64,000 nt of DNA from the NCBI GenBank assembly GCA_001972305.1, contig BDDD01001659.1, positions 124,001 to 188,000 on the forward strand, read 5' to 3'. The DNA comes from Cephalotus follicularis (lineage: Eukaryota; Streptophyta; Magnoliopsida; Oxalidales; Cephalotaceae). Below the pieces are notes generated by a model. The model was not told where the DNA came from. It searched no databases and worked only from the letters and a program-made list of their open reading frames with translations. The position numbers and the translations under genes were made by a program. Position 1 is the first letter of the stretch. Each line of letters opens with the position of its first letter. Below are positions 59,274-64,000 of the stretch, piece by piece.

Positions 59274-59679
59274 ATAGTTGTCAAAGGCGCGCGCAAGGTG
59301 CTCCGAGGAAAGGCGCACCTGTAGAGCCTTGCCGCACCTGAGGCGCGACGGCCTCACTAAGGCGGCCGCCAAGGCACTGAGGCACGCGCCTCACACCACG
59401 AGGCTCACCGAGGCGCACATCCACGTTAATTTATTATTATTATTATTCTTTAAAGCCTTACATTTTTTTTCTTATTGATGAGGTTTTAATTCAAAGGGGC
59501 TCAAAGTAAAACACAAAAAATTTACAAAACCCAGCATAATAAAACTGAATTTCTGAAGTATATATGCATTTTTCATCTTGCGCCTTATTTTTGTGAGGCG
59601 TGCGCTGTGCCTTACGCATTAAGCCGTGACTCAAAGAGTCCATTGCGCCTTAGTGCGCCTCATGCCTTTAACAACTATG
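59274..59679. mobile_element. GC-rich MITE with 9-bp target duplication (Mutator-like)
   Basis: The ends are ATAGTTGTCAAAGGCGCG and, on the other strand, CATAGTTGTTAAAGGCATGA, an imperfect terminal inverted repeat. The flanks are both AAATCACAC (59265-59273 and 59680-59688). A 9-bp duplication points to the Mutator superfamily. The body is full of AGGCGC and GCGCCT words and has no real gene. Confidence 0.75.
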
Positions 59680-59689
59680 AAATCACACA

Positions 59690-60081
59690 TCCGGGGCTAA
59701 ATATTCTCTTTAGTCCCTAAACTTTCACCATTTCCCCAATATGGTCCTCAAGTGTACGGGTCATCCGGTTTGATCCTTAAGAAGTATTCAAATTTTCCCT
59801 AAGTTAGCAACAACGACTAATTAAAAAAAAAATTCCTACTCTGAGAAGAGGACCTTAAATGGCGAATTTTAAGGACAAAACTAGGAAAAAAAACCACTAG
59901 AAATGGAAGCCAAAAATTATAAAAACATACCCACTACCGCTGTCGCTGCCACCGACGTCGGTTGTTAGTGGTTGGTTGTTGAGAGGGAGAGAAAGACGTA
60001 CTTGGAGATGTTGAGGTAGCAGGTGGGATGTTGGCGTCGCCGGTGCCGGTGATGACGGAGAGAACAAGAGAGGCAGACAAC

Positions 60082-60116
<35 letters not shown>

Positions 60117-60590
60117 AAGAGAGAGGAACGATGTGTGTTGCGTCCATTTGGGAGTATTGTTATGAAATAGGAATGGGAAAGAGAGAACAAGAGAGGCAGA
60201 CGTCCGTTTGTCGATTTGCAGCTTGGAGCGATCGAGAGGATCTGGACAGAAACAGTTGGTCGATTTGGAGCTTCGAGCTTGGAGCGATCGATTTGGAGTT
60301 GACAACAGAGAGATTTGAAGGACAGAGAGCGATGAAGATTATAAATAAAAAAAAGGAACTGAGAGAGAGGGAGAAAGAAATTACCTGAGAAGGAGAAAGT
60401 GAGAGAGAGGGAGACCGGCAGTGGAGAGAAGAAGACCGGCGGTGGAGAGGAGGAGACCGGCGGCAGTGAGAGAGAGGGAGAAAGAGAGAAGGAGAAAGTG
60501 AGGGCGACGGGAGGGAGAGGAAAAGAAGTGGGGGAGATGAGGGAAAGAGGGGAAAAAAAGAGAAGGCCGGTAAAAATTAAGGTACCGGCC
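59690..60590. other. Right interior of the outer CACTA element, (GA)n and low-complexity DNA
   Basis: A (GA)n run lies at about 60083-60125, and GAGAGGGAGA repeats with ACCGGCGG words at about 60385-60500. Open frames here are Ser/Leu or Arg/Glu repeats. A stretch at 60205-60330 (GATTTGGAGCTTCGAGCTTG) also occurs in the inner CACTA element at about 52698-52760. Confidence 0.6.
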
Positions 60591-60594
60591 GAGG

Positions 60595-60762
60595 GCATGG
60601 CGAGGACATTAAGTGCCCTCGCCATGGCGAGGGCATGGAGAGGGCAACAATGCCCTAGCCATGCCTTTTCTTTAAATAAAAAATAAAAAAAAAGGGCTCA
60701 ACGGCGAGGGGATCATGTGCCCTCGCTGTTTGCCCTCGTCGTTGTCTTGTTTTTTAGTAGTG
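60595..60762. repeat. Right end and subterminal repeats of the outer CACTA element
   Basis: Copies of CCCTCGCCATGGCGAGGGCA-type palindromes, then GCCCTCGTCGTTGTCTTG and TTTTTTAGTAGTG, the terminal repeat complementary to the left CACTAC end. Confidence 0.8.
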
Positions 60763-60840
60763 TGATGCAAGCATATGCTTATGTAAGTAAACTTAGATCT
60801 TCATTTATTTAGTCTTACTGTATACAACTGTATCTGGATT

Positions 60841-63800
60841 TCAGCTGCATGGAGCCTCGACTGAAAGTTTTTTTACACTATCTGGTCACAGATCTCCCCC
60901 AAAAACTTGAGAAGCCACGGTCACTGAACAAGACTACTTACAAATGCAATTATGCAAGGATGATTATGCTAATTAATGCAACATACATACAAAATTCAAA
61001 AATGAACATATACTAAATCAGGCCTTAAGCAAGCTCATCAGAGTGACCTTGTCATAGGGGTGAATCAGTATCATATTACATTAAAAAGAAGGAGAATGAG
61101 GTTATCAGAGTTTAGAAGATACCCTTTCAAAAGCGTCATATGACCTGTGTGCATGACAACTACCCTCTCAAAAGCTTCCACATCTGCCCTGTGGCATGCC
61201 ATAGCTAGCAAACTGTATCTTTGAGATTTTCTGGCCAGAAGGACACGACAAATGGGCTTTAGGTCGCAACATCTTGACTTTACCAGTTGATAGAATATTC
61301 TAGTTCTGCAGTGTTGGCTGCCCTTCAAAAATATCACTACACACACTTCCTACTGTTCTTTTGACTAAAGAGATACCAGTCGGATCGCCACCCCATTCTT
61401 CAAACACTACCAATAAATTCCAGCTTGGGTTCAGCTATGACCGTGGAAGATGGTACCTGAAACTTACGTCATTAGTACAAACTTCAAATGGCCAACAGAA
61501 TGATTAGAAGTGATAACCAAATTTTCCTCACCATTTTTGGGAAGGCTCTCCACAATTACTTTGGCATTTATTCTCAGTGTAAGTTCCAGCATAATCACAA
61601 TCGCCACAAATGTCGTGAGCTATATATCCCCGCCAGTAGCGTCCAATACTCTGACTGTTTATCCGAATTTGACCTTTTCCCATACTGCTCATATCTAAGG
61701 CTAATGGGTCGTTGCCTGCTGACGCATCAAATGTGGTCTGGAATTGTCAGGACACGAATTGTATTGTCGTAAGACTTCACAATTTAATGATGGGTGTCCT
61801 TTCCCAAAGAAATAGAACGCAAATGATTCAGACATTAAATTAGTCTCACCTTATATCATGTCAGAGGGTGTTTTTGAGCCATTGATGATCCTTCCACCAA
61901 TTCAACAGAGGAGCTTCCACTAATAGTATCAAGGTTTAATGCTTCACCTTTTAGACCAATCTACTTGGAAACATTGAACGTTAGGGAATCTCTTGCTTGT
62001 GTCACATGATGATATGCTTTTTTTTCTATTGAAAATTATGGTTCTTTAAGCATTTTCAGTTTGTTTCCAAAACTTGATATCCGTAAGTGCTCAAAATACT
62101 ATTTACTGGCTTTTAAAATTTTTTTTTTTAAAAAAAAAAGAGTCCGGTTGCTTGTAATGCAGGTAATCTACCGATCTGTACTTGGCAAAGGAAGAGAGTG
62201 GCAGAGAAAAAAATATGAACAACTAACCTTGTAAGACCATTTCTGCCCTGACAAGTCTCTTGTCCCCTCATTGAGACCCTTTAATGTGACAGGGCCCAAA
62301 ACTCCAGCATTCCATGTTTCAAAATGCAAGCCAACATTCTGATGTTGATAAAAAAATGGCAATAGAATGTCACATTTACAAATTCGCTGCAGTGAATCAT
62401 GTAGCAAACAATACACACACACGATAACAGAGAAAATTACTAACCGGCAAACCCACGACAACACTTAATAAAGATATCTTATTAACGCCAGCTGTCAATT
62501 TGACATTCTCACTGAAAGTCAATTTAGGATTATCTATACTCCCATACACAGTTCCTGCAATAAAAAAGAAAATGATGAATTAGAACGAAATGAATGCTCA
62601 AAGATTTCATTAGCCAGTCCTTAGTCTATTTGCATAACCACGCTATTACCTGATAGTTGACCGTTGACGAAAACATTCAAAGCATGGCCAGCCGAATATA
62701 TTGTGAGAAGAGGATATTGCCCATTCTTCAGAAATCCTTCACCCTCATCTATGTAAACACTGAGTGAACAAAAAAGTACACAGAATTATTAATTAAACTA
62801 CTGTTTTTCTCTCTTTTGAAAAAATTGTGTAAAAGAAGGCAAGACTTGGCTAATAAAAACTCACACTGTCATGTACCACAGATAGTCTGTAGCATCCCTG
62901 GTGACATTTGTTTGCTCCAACAACCCATTCAACGTAGTGGAATCACTGTCATCCGAAGAGGCAGTTTCTTCAACGTATGACTGCCAAGAGAATGCACTAC
63001 CCGCAGGCATCATATATTTCTGCGAGCTTTGGGCCGATAACTGTAAAGAAATTATAATGTCAAAATACATTCTTGAAAATCTTTTAATAGAAGTTCTTGA
63101 TAGAGAGAATATATGAAGTTATGGCTGTAACGTCCAAATATTTCATCTACTATATGGTAAAGCTCACATGAAAAATCTAATTCACATAGTACTTACTGTA
63201 AAATGAACTTGGAAAGTGAATTCACTCTTTTTGAACAGAAACGGGACAGAAATATAAGAGTGGGTTAACCAAGAGTGTGCCCTTACCCTCGCAGTGTTAA
63301 AAACAACAGTCTTGCAGTCAGGGAGAACGCTGATAGACCAGCGTGGCAAGTCGTATTGCACATTTCCAAAGTTCACTTTTACTGAGTATTTTGTGTCATA
63401 GTTTGCCAGAAAGGCAGCGCAACCGGACTTTGAATTGAATACATGAGCCTAAGAAGAGTATAAATGATGAGAATTTCAATAAAATTGAAAGAAGAAGATA
63501 TACATATAGAGGCCCCTCGTATCTACAAAAGAGAAAAATGAATCTAACCTCTTGATTGGTCCCAAGTGATGTCACGGTGGGATCAACAGAAACTAAGGCA
63601 GGTTCACATAGTTTGATGGCTTTGTGCAAATCTCTCAAATGTACCCACTTTGGCTCCCTTATCAGTCCTGGTAAAATCAACATCCTTTACAAATTGTATT
63701 TAAGATAGCCTAATTAATATTACTTGTTTACATGATGTCACCAATAAGAAAATGTTTGGCTAGTATTGTACGCATCCCATAGCTAAGTCCATGGTTAAAC

Positions 63801-64000
63801 TTTAGTACAACCCAACATAGAATGGCAGTACTAAATGCATACCAAATTCATCAATAGGAGCATCGTAATCATAGCTAGTTCCTCCATGGTACTGATCCAA
63901 CAAAAAGAATTAGATTAACATCACAAAATCAAAATAATTTGCCAATGAAAAAAATATTGGAGGATTAACTAACCATGAAGTAATTAATGAATGAGCCATG
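60841..64000 (-). pseudogene. Beta-galactosidase (GH35, BGAL1/3 type with C-terminal lectin domain), inactive, 5' end beyond window
   Basis: These enzymes trim galactose from cell-wall polymers. Minus-strand exons: 64000-63974 (GSFINYFM), 63891-63843 (YHGGTSYDYDAPIDEF), 63667-63549, 63448-63287 ([20 protein letters not shown]), 63040-62865 (VTRDATDYLWYMT), 62759-62650, 62554-62445, 62338-62228, 61960-61850, 61737-61532 ([15 protein letters not shown]), then 61456 to about 61100. The last contains EEWGGDPTGISLVKR and the lectin-like [14 protein letters not shown] tail with CSVTVASQVFGGD lies at 60841 to about 60935. Exons upstream of 62228 join in phase. Lesions: 13 residues missing after YHGGT; TGA at 61856 and TAGs at 61435 and 61300, all at Trp positions; TGA at 61168; and TGA at 60886. 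Confidence 0.88.

Larger units (their letters stand above)
44421..60762. mobile_element. CACTA (En/Spm) DNA transposon, 16.3 kb, host to nested insertions
   Basis: The left end is CACTACAAAAAAAAAAGAG and the right end reads CACTACTAAAAAACAAGAC on the minus strand. Both flanks carry the 3-bp duplication TGA (44418-44420 and 60763-60765). GGCGAGGG/CCCTCGCC repeats lie just inside both ends (44441-44780 and 60597-60745), as expected for CACTA subterminal binding sites. The element contains transposase remnants (45133-46553), a second CACTA element, a copia element, a MITE and pieces of host genes. It ends 78 bases beyond the beta-galactosidase stop codon. Confidence 0.87.

Noticed and set aside
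59897-60686. A 242-codon minus-strand frame and overlapping plus-strand frames
   Set aside because: Composition is Ser/Leu/Pro or Glu/Arg repeats from a GA-rich tract inside the CACTA right end; no domain.
1-64000. tRNA, rRNA or snRNA genes
   Set aside because: I looked for tRNA arms and rRNA core sequences while reading and saw none. The only tRNA-like matches are primer-binding sites of retrotransposons.

Overview
This window is nuclear DNA from a flowering plant, most likely a eudicot. The protein-coding matches (polyamine oxidase, serpin, beta-galactosidase, UGGT, SAICAR synthase) are plant genes with GT-AG introns. Most of the rest is plant transposable elements nested in one another. 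It is not a bacterial or operon-type sequence. The only gene that reads as intact is an intronless polyamine oxidase of the PAO5 / thermospermine oxidase type (6676-8349, minus strand). Two other host loci are present but broken: a serpin (39115-43377, minus) and a lectin-tailed GH35 beta-galactosidase (60841 to beyond the window end, minus).

Layout. 1-6675: AT-rich intergenic DNA with two related solo LTRs in opposite orientation (1754-3012 and 3123-5720). 6676-8475: polyamine oxidase and its TATA box. 9388-23486: a 14.1-kb Ty3/gypsy element of the Tat lineage with gag, protease, RT, two RNase H domains, integrase and a long antisense ORF that is split by a 2.8-kb solo LTR. 24267-30111: a 5.8-kb relative that lost most of pol and carries expanded tandem repeats. 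31779-32354: a solo LTR of that second family. 32737-36841: a 4.1-kb, very young and almost gutted third relative. 39115-43377: the serpin pseudogene, in which a 2.8-kb LTR-less Tat pol fragment replaces part of exon 1 and the start of the intron. 44421-60762: a 16.3-kb CACTA (En/Spm) DNA transposon. 60841-64000: the dead beta-galactosidase.

The CACTA region is the most unusual part. The outer element has TSD TGA and GGCGAGGG-type subterminal repeats. It holds transposase remnants and, nested inside, a second CACTA element (48356-53421, TSD CAT, GCGGTCGG subterminal arrays), an integrase-deleted Ty1/copia element (55549-59115, TSD ATATC) and a GC-rich MITE with a 9-bp TSD (59274-59679). Both CACTA elements carry intron-containing pieces of host genes: UGGT, a TRM5-like tRNA methyltransferase, SAICAR synthase (PUR7), and two I could not name. 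The TRM5-like and UGGT pieces are joined in frame in one exon, which the copia element later split.

Element boundaries were set by reading LTR or TIR ends and target-site duplications directly. Protein identities come from motif recognition without database searches, so the weaker names (TRM5-like, coiled-coil fragment) are tentative.
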